Assembly: GCF_001570365.1 (NCBI RefSeq)
Contig: NZ_BBYK01000039.1
Location: forward strand, 186,001 to 250,000
From: Microtetraspora fusca
Lineage (GTDB): Bacteria; Actinomycetota; Actinomycetes; Streptosporangiales; Streptosporangiaceae
Direction of reading: 5' to 3'
DNA: 64,000 nt
Within the stretch, counting starts at the first letter, position 1. Each line of letters starts with the position of its first letter. The notes under the pieces are model-generated. The model was not told where the DNA came from. It was given only the letters and a program-made list of their open reading frames with translations, and searched no databases. A program made the translations under genes and the position numbers. Below, one piece after another: positions 1-8,922 of this stretch.

Positions 1-699
1 GAGCGCCGCGGCGAAGTCGTCGATCTCGTCCGCCACCGCGTGGAGCCGGTGCGGCCCGCCCAGCAGGCCGGCGAGCCGGGACCACATGCCGCCCGGCGGG
101 CGGTTGCGCGGCGCCAGGACGCGATGCCCGGGCAGCCGCTCCGGACGGATCGTCGCCGCCGTCGCGAGCGGATCCCCCGCCGGGACCGCCAGGTGGCCGA
201 CCGGTACGTGGAACCGCGCGGCGGTGGTGAGCCCCAGCGGGAACGGAGCGCCGAGGATCGCCGCGGACACGTCTCCGGCCTCCAGGGCGGCGGTGGCGGC
301 GCTCCAGCCCGCCGCCCGCAGTTCCACGCCGATCGCCGGTCGGCGGCGGGCCAGCCGCCGGGCGACCCGTGCCGCGAGGCCGCCGACGAGCGGCGCGTAC
401 GCCAGCCGGATCGCCGGCCGCTGCGCCGCCGCCAGCCGGGCGGCCTCGGCGCCGAAGGCGTCCGCCGTCTCCAGCAGCGCCTCCGCGCGCGGCAGGAGCG
501 CGGCCCCGGACGGCGACAGCCGTACCTCCCGGCTGGTCCGCTCGAACAGCCGGAGCCGCAGCGCGCGTTCGAGCCGGCCGATCGCCTGGCTCATCGCCGG
601 CTGCGACATGCCCATCTCGGCCGCGGCCCGCGAGAAGCTGCGGTGACGCGCGACGAGCGCGAAGCACCGGATGTCGCGCACGGGAGGGCTGGGATCCAT
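1..699 (-). CDS. LysR-family transcriptional regulator (3' end cut by window)
   Basis: An open frame of 233 codons runs on the minus strand from an ATG whose first base is 699 and continues past base 1, so the C-terminus is missing. The N-terminus reads DIRCFALVARHRSFSRAAAE, followed by MSQPAMSQAIGRLE and LFERTSREVRLSPSGAALL, the standard LysR winged-helix signature (residues about 8-65). A LysR substrate-binding domain begins near residue 90. A GTG seven codons downstream is an alternative start. The gene diverges from the methyltransferase at 788, the usual arrangement for a LysR regulator and its target, so control of that gene is possible. The ligand is not predictable. Confidence 0.88.
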   Translation of the reverse strand, partial: MDPSPPVRDIRCFALVARHRSFSRAAAEMGMSQPAMSQAIGRLERALRLRLFERTSREVRLSPSGAALLPRAEALLETADAFGAEAARLAAAQRPAIRLAYAPLVGGLAARVARRLARRRPAIGVELRAAGWSAATAALEAGDVSAAILGAPFPLGLTTAARFHVPVGHLAVPAGDPLATAATIRPERLPGHRVLAPRNRPPGGMWSRLAGLLGGPHRLHAVADEIDDFAAAL

Positions 700-787
700 G
701 CTCCAGTATCGCCCGCTGATCCATAAGCGACGGCAATGGATCAAGCAGCCGCCGCGCCCGAGACGATCGGGGCTAGGATGCCCGGCC

Positions 788-1450
788 ATGATTGAAGCCG
801 ACCATCTGCACACCACTCGTGAGTCCTACGACCGGCTCGCCGGAACCTACGCCGACTTCGCCCGCCCGTTGTTCGAGCAAGAGCACCTGGACCGCGCGAT
901 GATCGCCGCGTTCGCCGGATTCGTACGGGCCGGCGGTGACGGCACGGTGGCCGACATCGGCTGCGGCCCGGGGCACGTGACGGCCCACCTGCACACGCTC
1001 GGGCTGACCGCCTTCGGCGTCGACCTGTCGCCCGAGATGATCGATCTGGCCCGCCGTGCCCACCCGCACCTGCGGTTCGACGTCGGCTCGATGACCGAGC
1101 TCGACCTGGCGGACGGCACCCTTGGTGGCGTGCTCGCCCGCTACTCGATCATCCACACGCCACCGCAGCGGGTGGCGGAGGCGTTCGCCGAGTTCCACCG
1201 GGTGCTCGCCCCGGGCGGCCTCCTGCTGCTCAGCTTCCAGGCCCACGACGAGCCGTCGGCGCAGCCGGAGCCGTTCGACCACAAGGTGGCGCTCGCCTAC
1301 CGGTGGTCGCCGGACCACGTCGTGGGCCTGTTGCGGGAGACCGGGATGGTCGAGGTGGCCCGGCTGATCCTCGCCGGACGTGAGGACACGACGCGGGGCT
1401 TCCCCCAGGCGCACCTGCTGCTCCGCAAGAGTGCCGAAGCCCAGCCATAA
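788..1450 (+). CDS. class I SAM-dependent methyltransferase
   Basis: The 220-residue protein carries the motif I glycine loop VADIGCGPG (residues about 53-61), the acidic post-motif GVDLSPEMIDLARRAHP, and a C-terminal part like ubiE/type-11 methyltransferases (APGGLLLLSFQ). It should transfer a methyl group from S-adenosylmethionine to a small cytosolic substrate, but the substrate cannot be read from the sequence. The ATG at 788 is chosen because the first domain helix follows it directly; the in-frame extension to 671 would run into the divergent LysR gene. It lies just upstream of metE, which makes the methionine precursor of SAM, but nothing shows co-transcription. Confidence 0.85.
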   Translation: MIEADHLHTTRESYDRLAGTYADFARPLFEQEHLDRAMIAAFAGFVRAGGDGTVADIGCGPGHVTAHLHTLGLTAFGVDLSPEMIDLARRAHPHLRFDVGSMTELDLADGTLGGVLARYSIIHTPPQRVAEAFAEFHRVLAPGGLLLLSFQAHDEPSAQPEPFDHKVALAYRWSPDHVVGLLRETGMVEVARLILAGREDTTRGFPQAHLLLRKSAEAQP

Positions 1451-1548
1451 GCAAGGGCAATTGATCGGCGACGGGGCGCGGCGGCGTGGGCAGGATGCGC
1501 TCGTCCGTTCCGCCCGACCGCGCGCCGCGGTCTCGTCAGGGAGTCGCC

Positions 1549-3810
1549 ATGACCGCCGTACGTCCGTCGCCCTTCCCCGCCTCCACCGTCCTCGGCTATC
1601 CGAGGATCGGCCCGGCGCGTGAGCTGAAACACGCCCTCGAGTCCTATTGGAGCGGCCGGACCGCGTACGACGAACTGGACAAGATCGGCACCCGGCTCCG
1701 CGAGGACACCTGGCGGCGGCTCCATGCCCTCGGCCTCGGCGCGGTGCCGTCCGGCACGTTCTCGTACTACGACCAGGTGCTCGACACGGCCGTGCTGTTC
1801 GACGCGGTGCCGGAGCGCTATCGAGGGCTGCCTCCCGAGGACGCCTACTTCGCGATGGCGAGGGGCGCGGCCGGGATCGCGCCGCTGCGCATGACCAAGT
1901 GGTTCGACACGAATTACCACTACATCGTGCCGGAGATCGGCCCGGACACGGCGTTCCGTCTCGCGGGCGACGCCCCTCTGGCCGAGGTACGGCAGGCCCG
2001 CGCACTGGGCCACGACACGCGTCCCGTCCTGCTCGGCCCGGTGACGTTCCTGCTGCTGTCGGAGCCGGCCCCGGACGCACCCGCCGGGTTCGCGCCGCTG
2101 GACCGGCTGCCCGACCTGCTCCCGGCGTACGAGCGGCTGCTGGCGGCGCTCGCCGCCGAGGGTGTCGCCTGGGTGCAGCTCGACGAGCCCGCGCTCGTGG
2201 CGGACCGCTCGGCGGAGGAACTCGCCGCCGTACGGACGGCGTACCGGCGGCTCGGCGCGGTGGCGGCCCGGCCCGCCCTGTTCGTCGCCACGTACTTCGG
2301 GGACCCGGGCGAGGCGCTGCCGGTCCTCGCCGAGACGCCCGTCGAGGCGATCGGCCTCGATCTCGTGCGCGGCTCCCTGCCCGCCCCTGACATCGATCTG
2401 AGCGGCAAGACCGTCGTCGCGGGCGTGGTGTCCGGGCGCGACGTGTGGCGCACGGACCACGACCGGGCGCTCGCCGCCCTCGTCGCCGTACGGGAGCGCG
2501 CCGCGCACGTCGTCGTCGGGACCTCCTGCTCTCTGCTGCACGTGCCGTACGACGTGGAGCGGGAAACCGACCTCGATCCCGCGCTGCGGGAGCGCCTCGC
2601 CTTCGCCGAGCAGAAGGTCGCCGAGGTGGTCGAGCTGGCCTCCCTCCTCGCCTCCGCCCCGGACGGCGCGCCCCGAGGAGCCGAAAGCCGCGCCACCCCC
2701 TCGCCCCCCTCCCCGGGACCGGCCGCGCCCTGTCCCCCGCGCAGCCCGTACGCGGTGCGCGCGGCGGCGCAGGCGGAGCACCTGCGGCTGCCGACGCTGC
2801 CCGTGACGACGATCGGCTCGTTCCCGCAGACCGGTGAGCTGCGCGAGGCGCGAGCGGCGCTGGCCGCCGGGCGCCTCGACGAGGCCGCCTACGAAGCCCT
2901 GGTCAGGAACGAGATCGCCCGCGCCGTCGCCGTGCAGGAGCGGCTCGGCCTGGACGTGCTCGTCCACGGCGAGCCCGAACGCAACGACATGGTGCAGTAC
3001 TTCGCCGAACACCTCGACGGCTTCGCGGTCACGAGGCACGGCTGGGTCCAGTCGTACGGCTCCCGCTGCACCCGGCCCCCGATCCTGTACGGCGACGTGC
3101 GACGCCCCGAGCCGATCACCGTGCGGTGGGCCACGTACGCGCAATCTCTGACGGACCGCCCGGTCAAGGGGATGCTGACCGGGCCGGTGACCATCGTGGC
3201 GTGGTCGTTCGTCCGCGACGACCTGCCCCTGCGCGACGTCGTCTCGCAGGTGGCCGACGCCGTACGCGACGAAGTGCGCGACCTGGAGGCGGCGGGCCTC
3301 TCGATCATCCAGGTGGACGAGCCCGCGCTGCGCGAGCTGCTGCCGCTGCGCCGCGCCGAGCAGGACGGCTATCTCGCGTGGGCCGTGGACGCGTACCGGC
3401 GGGCGACGTCGGGCGCGAGCGACCGGACGCAGATCCACACGCACCTGTGCTACTCGGACGCCGATGAGATCATCGCCGCGGTGGACGCGCTCGACGCGGA
3501 CGTGACGAGCGTGGAGTCGGCCCGTTCGCACGCGCGGCTGCTGCGCGAGCCCGCGGTCGGCGGGTTCGAGCGCGGGCTCGGCCCGGGCGTGTACGACATC
3601 CACTCACCCCGCGTTCCCGAGGTCGAGGAGATCGAGGAGTCGCTCCGCGCGGCGCTGAAGGTGCTGCCCGCGCACCGGCTCTGGGTCAATCCGGACTGCG
3701 GGCTGAAGACCCGGACGTACGAGGAGGTCGAGGCGGCCCTCGCGAACGTCGTCACGGCCGCGCGCAATCTGCGGGGAGATCACAAATGTCGTCCCCTGAC
3801 CGTGGAATGA
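1549..3810 (+). CDS. metE: cobalamin-independent methionine synthase MetE
   Basis: The 753-residue protein is the usual length for MetE (5-methyltetrahydropteroyltriglutamate-homocysteine methyltransferase), the last step of methionine synthesis, cytosolic. The N-terminal barrel starts [20 protein letters not shown]. The C-terminal catalytic barrel has [32 protein letters not shown] and the zinc ligands in [11 protein letters not shown] and NPDCGLKTR. The start is ATG 1549, preceded by AGGGAG; longer in-frame starts lack homology. The two barrels are joined by a Pro/Ala-rich linker near residues 380-410. No B12 or SAM riboswitch is visible in the 98 bases upstream. Confidence 0.97.
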   Translation: MTAVRPSPFPASTVLGYPRIGPARELKHALESYWSGRTAYDELDKIGTRLREDTWRRLHALGLGAVPSGTFSYYDQVLDTAVLFDAVPERYRGLPPEDAYFAMARGAAGIAPLRMTKWFDTNYHYIVPEIGPDTAFRLAGDAPLAEVRQARALGHDTRPVLLGPVTFLLLSEPAPDAPAGFAPLDRLPDLLPAYERLLAALAAEGVAWVQLDEPALVADRSAEELAAVRTAYRRLGAVAARPALFVATYFGDPGEALPVLAETPVEAIGLDLVRGSLPAPDIDLSGKTVVAGVVSGRDVWRTDHDRALAALVAVRERAAHVVVGTSCSLLHVPYDVERETDLDPALRERLAFAEQKVAEVVELASLLASAPDGAPRGAESRATPSPPSPGPAAPCPPRSPYAVRAAAQAEHLRLPTLPVTTIGSFPQTGELREARAALAAGRLDEAAYEALVRNEIARAVAVQERLGLDVLVHGEPERNDMVQYFAEHLDGFAVTRHGWVQSYGSRCTRPPILYGDVRRPEPITVRWATYAQSLTDRPVKGMLTGPVTIVAWSFVRDDLPLRDVVSQVADAVRDEVRDLEAAGLSIIQVDEPALRELLPLRRAEQDGYLAWAVDAYRRATSGASDRTQIHTHLCYSDADEIIAAVDALDADVTSVESARSHARLLREPAVGGFERGLGPGVYDIHSPRVPEVEEIEESLRAALKVLPAHRLWVNPDCGLKTRTYEEVEAALANVVTAARNLRGDHKCRPLTVE

Positions 3811-3934
3811 CCCGACACCGAGATTAGGCTCCGAACCCGGCGTGTCCGAGCTGGTATTCATGGTCGGCAGAGATCCGAAAGGCGTGTCCCCCCAGCCTTC
3901 AGGTGTACGACCACAAACATGAAGGACGGACACA

Positions 3935-4315
3935 GTGAGATCAGCCAAGCTGATGTTGGCCGTGGTGTCGATCGCGGCCTCGGCTTCGCTCGTCGCCTGC
4001 GGCAGCAGCTCCTCCTCCGACGGGGCGTCGGAGACGGCGGCGACATCCGCCGCCGCGGCGAAGGGAGCCGAGAAGGCCGTTAAGACCGGTAAGACCGGCA
4101 AGGTCTCCGCGAACAACGCCCCCGAGAACGAGCTCGTCGCGGCGCTCCACGCGGCCGGGGTGCCGAACGCCGACCGCTGGGCGCGCGAGGTCATCGAGTA
4201 CCGGCCCTACGCCGCGGACGACACCAAGCTCACCTCGCTCCGCAAGAACCTGGCAAAGCACAAGCCGGGCGAGAAGACCATGAGCAAGATCATCTCCGCG
4301 CTGACGGTGCCGTAA
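3935..4315 (+). CDS. small secreted lipoprotein of unknown function
   Basis: This 126-residue protein starts at GTG 3935 behind GAAGGACGG. It has a lipoprotein signal peptide with lipobox LVAC (Cys about residue 22), then a Ser/Ala-rich low-complexity tether and a Lys/Thr-rich stretch (KTGKTGK). The folded part of about 65 residues begins at NAPENELVAALHAAGVPNADRWAREVIEYRPY. It should be anchored to the outer face of the membrane. I do not recognise the C-terminal domain; its shape (short helices, conserved Trp and Tyr) suggests a small helical domain. It stands alone between metE and a UTRA-domain gene. Confidence 0.75.
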   Translation: MRSAKLMLAVVSIAASASLVACGSSSSSDGASETAATSAAAAKGAEKAVKTGKTGKVSANNAPENELVAALHAAGVPNADRWAREVIEYRPYAADDTKLTSLRKNLAKHKPGEKTMSKIISALTVP

Positions 4316-4509
4316 CGCCGACGACGCGCGCAGCGCGCCGACACGGCGACGCCGCCCCATGCAACGGGCGCACGGCGGGAGCCCGCCGCCAGGGCGCCGG
4401 GGAAGAGCCCGGCGTACCATGTCACGCCCAGCGAGCTGGGGCGCGCGTCCCGGCGCGGAACACTCACGCGCTCGCGGCGTAGAACGCTCTCACGGGGAAG
4501 GGAATCCCT

Positions 4510-5115
4510 GTGACCGCAGGTCGCCGGAGACTCCGGCGCACGACGGACCGCTACCAGTGGGAGAAGGACCGCGCACTCCTCCCCGAGGACGAGCGGCGCC
4601 GGGCCGGCGCGGCCGAACGGGACACCGGGCTGTCCCGTGAAGAGCTGGAGTTCTCCACGGAGTTCGGCTCGGCCCCGGCGGGGGCCGAGCTGGCCCGGCG
4701 GTTCGGCGTGCCGGAGGGCACCCGCATGCTGTGCCGCACCTACCGGACCTGGGCGCGCGGCGAGAGCGCGCCGCTGAGCCTGGTCATCTCCTGGCTCGTG
4801 TACGACATGGCCGCCGCCAACCCCGCCCTCCTCGCGCCGGAGAACGAGCCCTGGCCGGGCGGCACGCCGCACCAACTCTCCACGATCGGCATCGAGATCG
4901 ACCGGGTCGTGGACGAGGTCACCGTGCGACTTCCTCTGCCCGAGGAGGCGCGGACTCTGGACGTGCCCGGCGGCTTCCCTGTGCTGGTGCTCCGCAAGAC
5001 CTCGATCGACACCGCGGGGCGCGTGGTCGAGATCGCCGAGTGCGTCCTGCCCGGCGACCGCACCGAGATCGTCTCCACCACGCGGCTGCTGCCCTGGCCC
5101 AGGCGGGATCGATGA
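4510..5115 (+). CDS. stand-alone UTRA-domain protein (GntR/HutC relative lacking the DNA-binding domain)
   Basis: The 201-residue protein starts at GTG 4510. Residues about 45-195 resemble the UTRA effector-binding domain of HutC-type GntR regulators (FGVPEGTRMLCRTYRTWA, PLSLVISWLVYD, PGGFPVLVLRKTSIDTAGRVVEIAECVLPGDR). The N-terminal 40 residues are Arg/Glu-rich and contain no winged-helix motif. It may sense a small ligand and act through another protein, or have lost its DNA-binding part; similar stand-alone UTRA proteins are known in actinomycetes. No partner gene is adjacent. Confidence 0.75.
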   Translation: MTAGRRRLRRTTDRYQWEKDRALLPEDERRRAGAAERDTGLSREELEFSTEFGSAPAGAELARRFGVPEGTRMLCRTYRTWARGESAPLSLVISWLVYDMAAANPALLAPENEPWPGGTPHQLSTIGIEIDRVVDEVTVRLPLPEEARTLDVPGGFPVLVLRKTSIDTAGRVVEIAECVLPGDRTEIVSTTRLLPWPRRDR

Positions 5116-5200
5116 CGGCCGGGTGCCGGTTCTGTTGAGCCATTGGCCGCATGACGCGCCGCCATTTATAACGTCTCCGCCAAAGGGCGTGGAGGCAGGC

Positions 5201-5407
5201 ATGGAGAAGGAATCGCGCATCGGCCTGGCCGAGACGCTCGGGGGAACGGACGAGGCGGCGGCACGGGCGACCGCAGGGGCGGCGCTCGTCTCCTCGCTTA
5301 CCGTGGCCTTCGGCGCGCTGGTCGTGGCCCATGGCCGGCTCGCCCAGCACCTGGCCCGGAGCCTCGCGCGCCGCCTGGTCGCACGTCAGGCACGTTCCGT
5401 GGCCTGA
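5201..5407 (+). CDS. small single-pass membrane protein, unknown
   Basis: The 68-residue frame starts at ATG 5201 behind GTGGAGGC. It has an acidic N-terminus, one hydrophobic helix ([20 protein letters not shown] approximately) and an Arg-rich C-terminus, which would favour an outside-N, cytoplasmic-C orientation. It lies between the UTRA gene and the fluoride-channel operon on the same strand. No family is recognised, and it may be lineage-specific. Confidence 0.45.
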   Translation: MEKESRIGLAETLGGTDEAAARATAGAALVSSLTVAFGALVVAHGRLAQHLARSLARRLVARQARSVA

Positions 5408-5454
5408 CGCGCTGGGCACGGGGCGTTTCCGGCCCGGTCGATACCATCGGCACC

Positions 5455-5922
5455 ATGACATCTTCCGGCGCCGGGCAGGACGTGTTCCGCGGGCGGCCGG
5501 TGAGAGGGCGCGGGCGCGCGTTCGGTGTCCTCGGAGCGATCGCGGTCGGCGGGGGGCTGGGCAGCGTCGCGCGTTTCCTGGTCACCTCCGCCGTACCGGT
5601 GGGAGCGAGCGGCTTCCCCTGGGGCACCCTGGTCATCAACCTGTCCGGCAGCTTCGCGCTGGGCGCGCTGATGGTGTTCATCCTCCAGGTGTGGCCGCCG
5701 AGCCGGTACGTCCGGCCGTTCCTGGGCGTGGGATTCCTCGGCGGATACACCACCTTCTCCACCGTTGCCGTCGAGATCACACGGCTGGCCGCGCCCACGG
5801 CGGCCGTCTACGCGGCGGTCAGCCTCGTCGCCGGGCTGGCCGCGGTCTGGTGCGGCATGACACTCGCCCGGCTCGCCGCCCGCGTCCCCGTACGGCGTGG
5901 CCCACGGAAGGAGACGCGATGA
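5455..5922 (+). CDS. crcB: fluoride channel subunit FluC/CrcB (first copy)
   Basis: This 155-residue membrane protein has four predicted helices and the Fluc signatures: [10 protein letters not shown] (about 32-41), [13 protein letters not shown] (NLSGSF at 62-67) and [17 protein letters not shown] (TTFST at 99-103). Fluc channels export fluoride as dual-topology dimers or paired heterodimers. The gene overlaps the next one by ATGA at 5919-5922, and a second fluC follows, so the two subunits probably pair. Its N-terminus is about 25 residues longer than usual and Arg-rich. I see no crcB fluoride riboswitch in the short 47-base upstream gap. Confidence 0.93.
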   Translation: MTSSGAGQDVFRGRPVRGRGRAFGVLGAIAVGGGLGSVARFLVTSAVPVGASGFPWGTLVINLSGSFALGALMVFILQVWPPSRYVRPFLGVGFLGGYTTFSTVAVEITRLAAPTAAVYAAVSLVAGLAAVWCGMTLARLAARVPVRRGPRKETR

Positions 5923-6257
5923 GGCTGCACGGCGACGCCTGCCGGCTGACGATCTACGTCGGTGAGACCGACCAGTACCGTCACCGGCCGCTCTACACGG
6001 AGATCGTCCACCGGGCGCACCGCAAGGGCCTGGCGGGAGCGAGCGTGTTCCGGGGGGTCGAGGGGTTCGGGGCGTCATCGCTCATCCACACGAACAGGCT
6101 GCTCTCCCTGAGTGAGGACCTGCCGGTGTCCATCGTCATCGTGGACACCGAGGAGCGGATCACGGATTTCCTCTCGGATCTGGACGAACTGGTGACCGAG
6201 GGGCTGGTCACCGTGGAGCCGGTCGAGGTCTACCGCTACGTCGGGCGCCGCGCGTGA
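5919..6257 (+). CDS. DUF190 (PII-like) protein of the fluoride operon
   Basis: The 112-residue protein begins [20 protein letters not shown] and contains [18 protein letters not shown] and [15 protein letters not shown], typical of the DUF190 family, which has a PII-like alpha/beta fold and often neighbours crcB/fluC. It overlaps both flanking fluC genes by four bases (ATGA at 5919 and GTGA at 6254), so the three are translationally coupled. It is probably a cytosolic ligand-sensing modulator of the channel; no mechanism is established for this copy. Confidence 0.9.
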   Translation: MRLHGDACRLTIYVGETDQYRHRPLYTEIVHRAHRKGLAGASVFRGVEGFGASSLIHTNRLLSLSEDLPVSIVIVDTEERITDFLSDLDELVTEGLVTVEPVEVYRYVGRRA

Positions 6258-6613
6258 CCCTGCTGCTGGTGTTCCTCGGCGGCGCGGTGGGTGCCCCGAC
6301 CCGCTATCTGATGGACTGGCTGGTCCAGCGGTGGCACGACACGGTGTTCCCCTGGGGGACGTTCACGGTCAACATCTCCGGCTCGTTCGTCCTCGGCCTG
6401 CTCACCGGGCTCCAGCCGGGGCCGTTCGTCGCCACGCTGGTCGGGAGCGGCTTCTGCGGCGCCCTGACGACGTTCAGCACGTTCGGGTTCGAGACCATGC
6501 GGCTGATCGAGGAGGGGGCGTACGCGGAGGCGGCGCTGAACGCGGTCGGCAGCCTGCTGCTCGGCGTCCTGGCCGCGGCCGCCGGGTACGGCCTGGCCGT
6601 CCACGTCCTGTGA
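6254..6613 (+). CDS. crcB: fluoride channel subunit FluC/CrcB (second copy)
   Basis: The 119-residue protein has four hydrophobic segments and Fluc motifs [27 protein letters not shown] (N40) and [19 protein letters not shown]. It starts at GTG 6254, overlapping the DUF190 stop. Together with the first copy it forms an operon typical of two-gene Fluc systems in Gram-positives, where two antiparallel subunits form the pore. It ends 10 bases from the end of convergent manA. Confidence 0.93.
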   Translation: MTLLLVFLGGAVGAPTRYLMDWLVQRWHDTVFPWGTFTVNISGSFVLGLLTGLQPGPFVATLVGSGFCGALTTFSTFGFETMRLIEEGAYAEAALNAVGSLLLGVLAAAAGYGLAVHVL

Positions 6614-6623
6614 GCCGGAAGCG

Positions 6624-7724
6624 CTAGAGGATCTGCGGTTCCGCGCAGAAGACGGTGCCGTCGCCGGAGATCGTGACCGGGCCCTCGGAGGCGGGGACGT
6701 AGACCGAGTCGCCGGCGCGGAGCTTTACCTCGTCCCCGGCCTGGACCACGCCCTCGACGCAGAGCAGGATCCGCGGCAGCTCACCCGGCAGGGTGCGTCC
6801 GGCGCCCGGGACGATCCTGCGCAGCAGGAACTCGGGGCAGGGCGGCACGTACGCGTCGTCGCTCGGCTCGACGGGCAGCGGGACGGCTGAGGCGTCGGTG
6901 ATCCGCAGCAGCTCGTCCACGTCGATCGGCTTGCCGGTGAGCCCGGCGCGCAGCACGTTGTCGGAACTGCCCATGATCTCGACGCCGAACCCCGAGATGT
7001 AGCTGTGCAGCACGCCCGCGCCGAGGAACATCGCCTGGCCGGGTTCGAGCTCGTGCCTGCGCATCAGCAGCGGCGCGAGGACGGCGGGATCCTCCGGGTA
7101 CAGCCGGGCCAGCCGTGTGATCAGCTCATAGTCCGGCTGGTGGACGGCGGAGGCGGCCCACACGATCGACTTCACCAGGTCGGCCCGGGAGCCGGGCAGG
7201 CCGAGCAGCTCGCGCAACGCGGCCAGCATGTCACCGGCGGCGAGGCGCGCCACGACGGGCCGCAACGCCGCCACGCCGAGCCGCTCGACGAGCATCGCGG
7301 CCTGCTCGGGCGCGCGCAGCCCGGCGAGCGCGGTGAACGGCGTGAGCGCGCAGATCAGTTCCGGCTTGGGCCACGGGTCGCAGTAGTTCCCGTCTCCCCT
7401 GGCGTGGCCGTCAGCGGCCTGGCCCGCGGTGGGATGCACCTGGAGGGAGAGCGGGCGGTCCACCGCGATCAGCTTCAGCAGGTACGGCAGGCGCGCGCCG
7501 AAACGCTCGACCGACGGCCGCCCCAGCTCGGCCTCCGGGTCGGCGGCGATCGCGTCGATGAGGGTCAGCTCGACGCCGTCGCGGGTGAGCCGCGACGGCC
7601 CGGAGGGGTGGGCGCCGAGCCACATCTCGGCCTCCGGTCCCGAAGCGGTCCGCCCGGTCAGCCCGGCGATGGCGGTGCGGGAGCCCCAGGGGTAGGGCTT
7701 GATCGGGTTGGTCAGCAGATCCAT
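6624..7724 (-). CDS. manA: mannose-6-phosphate isomerase, class I
   Basis: The 366-residue enzyme interconverts mannose-6-phosphate and fructose-6-phosphate in the cytosol. Zinc-binding residues of type I PMI are visible: QVHP (95-98), PKPE (Glu about 122) and GVLHSYISGFGVEIMGSSDN (His about 240). The start is ATG at 7724, behind GAGGAATTCG; the longer in-frame ORF upstream carries no homology. It lies immediately downstream, same strand, of the remnants of a beta-mannosidase and a sugar-type ABC gene, suggesting it once acted with a mannoside-degradation cluster, although manA is also needed for GDP-mannose. Confidence 0.95.
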   Translation of the reverse strand: MDLLTNPIKPYPWGSRTAIAGLTGRTASGPEAEMWLGAHPSGPSRLTRDGVELTLIDAIAADPEAELGRPSVERFGARLPYLLKLIAVDRPLSLQVHPTAGQAADGHARGDGNYCDPWPKPELICALTPFTALAGLRAPEQAAMLVERLGVAALRPVVARLAAGDMLAALRELLGLPGSRADLVKSIVWAASAVHQPDYELITRLARLYPEDPAVLAPLLMRRHELEPGQAMFLGAGVLHSYISGFGVEIMGSSDNVLRAGLTGKPIDVDELLRITDASAVPLPVEPSDDAYVPPCPEFLLRRIVPGAGRTLPGELPRILLCVEGVVQAGDEVKLRAGDSVYVPASEGPVTISGDGTVFCAEPQIL

Positions 7725-7869
7725 CTCGAATTCCTCGTGGGTGGGGGAGCCGGGCTCACTCTGCCCGGACACGCTCAACGACGAATGAACCCGGGCTGAA
7801 CCGCATGAACATTCCTCGCTCGTCAGGTCGATCCGCACCGTCGTGGACGGCGCCAATGCTACCCAGAGA

Positions 7870-8256
7870 TCACGCGCTTCCGGCCGAACCGGCGCGACGC
7901 CGTCCTGCGGGACGTGCCTCGTTGACGCAGCGCAGCACCGGGTGGCGGACGAGTGCCTCGGGGGCGAGGTCGCCGCCGCTCACTCGGAACACCGCGGTCT
8001 CGCCGGGGAGCAGCGTGACGAGTTGGTCGGGGAAGGGTGAAGACGGTCTCGTAGGCCCAGTCGGTGCGGCCGATCCAGGTCAGCCGGTCCTCGTTGTCGT
8101 CGAGATAGGGGTCGTCGATGAGCCCCGCGGCGAGCAGGTCGGTGTGGACGCAACCGGGAACGGTCGCGGGACCCCGGCGACCACCGGGCGGAACTGCCCG
8201 GTGGAGGACACGGCGGTGACGGTCCAGCCGTCGTGCAGCGGGTGGTACGAGCTCAC
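7870..8256 (-). pseudogene. beta-mannosidase (GH2) remnant, internally deleted and frameshifted
   Basis: Reading down from a GTG at 8256, frame one gives VSSYHPLHDGWTVTAVSSTG and continues to VVAGVP near 8167. After an apparent one-base loss the next frame gives TVPGCVHTDLLAAGLIDDPY, then NEDRLTWIGRTDWAYETVFTL, the N-terminal sugar-binding domain of GH2 beta-mannosidases. Near 8035 the match jumps frame to LVTLLPGETAVFRVSG and EALVRHPVLRCVNEAR, typical of the extreme C-terminal Ig-like domain, ending at TGA 7870-7872. About 700 central residues including the catalytic barrel are absent. The original start overlapped the stop of the upstream ABC gene. Confidence 0.75.
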
Positions 8257-8513
8257 ACTCTCTCCTTGGCCGGGGGCTGTCGGAACTCGGCGGCCGGGCA
8301 CACGCCGGGCCCGGCACACGCCACGTAGTGGTCCTTCTCGGGCTCGGCCAGGTCACCGCGTACGGGCGTGCCCGGGGCGCGGTCGTGGAACGGGCAGGCG
8401 GTCGGGCCCGCCTGCTCCTCGCCCCGCCGCTCCGCCCGTTTGACGTGCAGCCGGGGGACGGAATCCAGCAGCGTCCGGGTGTACGGGTGCAGCGGGTCGC
8501 CGAAGACGCGCTC
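8253..8513 (-). pseudogene. C-terminal remnant of an oligopeptide/oligosaccharide ABC transporter ATPase
   Basis: Only the last 86 codons remain. VFGDPLHPYTRTLLDSVPRL is the C-terminal oligo_HPY region of Dpp/Opp-type ATPases, followed by the Cys-containing tail ACPFHDRAP and DHYVACAGPGVCP (Fe-S-type cysteines of that family). The stop overlaps the beta-mannosidase GTG (GTGA), so the two once formed an operon. Dpp-type transporters next to beta-mannosidase commonly import manno- or cello-oligosaccharides. All nucleotide-binding motifs are missing, and the match ends abruptly at 8513. Confidence 0.75.
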
Positions 8514-8822
8514 AGCTCCCCCAACCGGCCGACCGCGATCGTCTACGACAACGACATCATGGCGGTGGCCGGACTGTCCGTGGCCCAGGAGATGCGGCTC
8601 GACGTCCCGGCCGACCTGTCCATCGTGGCCTGGGACGACTCCCCGCTCTCCCAGGTGGTCCGCCCGCCGCTGACCGCGCTCAGCCGTGACATCCCCGCGT
8701 ACGGCGCGCACGCGGCCCGGCGGCTGCTCGCGCTGATCGACGGCGCCGAGCCCGGCCCGCTGGAGGACGACGCCGCCCGCCTCACTCCCCGCGGCAGCAC
8801 CGCCCCGCCCCCGGAGTCCTGA
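8514..8822 (+). pseudogene. C-terminal remnant of a LacI-family sugar regulator
   Basis: The plus-strand frame reads RPTAIVYDNDIMAVAGLSVA, then PADLSIVAWDDSPLSQVVRP and GAHAARRLLALIDG, the end of the LacI/PBP1 effector domain. The helix-turn-helix and the first two thirds of the protein are gone. The fragment begins exactly where the ABC ATPase remnant on the other strand ends (8513/8514). A single deletion therefore appears to have removed the 5' parts of both divergent genes and whatever lay between them. Confidence 0.75.
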
Positions 8823-8922
8823 CGCGATTCGCCCCACCCGCCCCGGGGCAGATCACGCCCGCCCTCCCTGTCCCCGGAGGGGAAGTCCGGCTGGCAGACG
8901 GCGCGAGGATGCCGGAACGGCG

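Noticed and set aside
1451-1548. Cobalamin or SAM riboswitch before metE
   Set aside because: Only 98 bases are available and no B12-box or SAM-aptamer core is visible.
1297-3603. 768-codon minus-strand frame opposite metE
   Set aside because: Antisense shadow of metE, rich in His/Arg/Gly without motifs.
5408-5454. crcB fluoride riboswitch before the fluC operon
   Set aside because: The gap is too short and lacks the conserved aptamer sequence.
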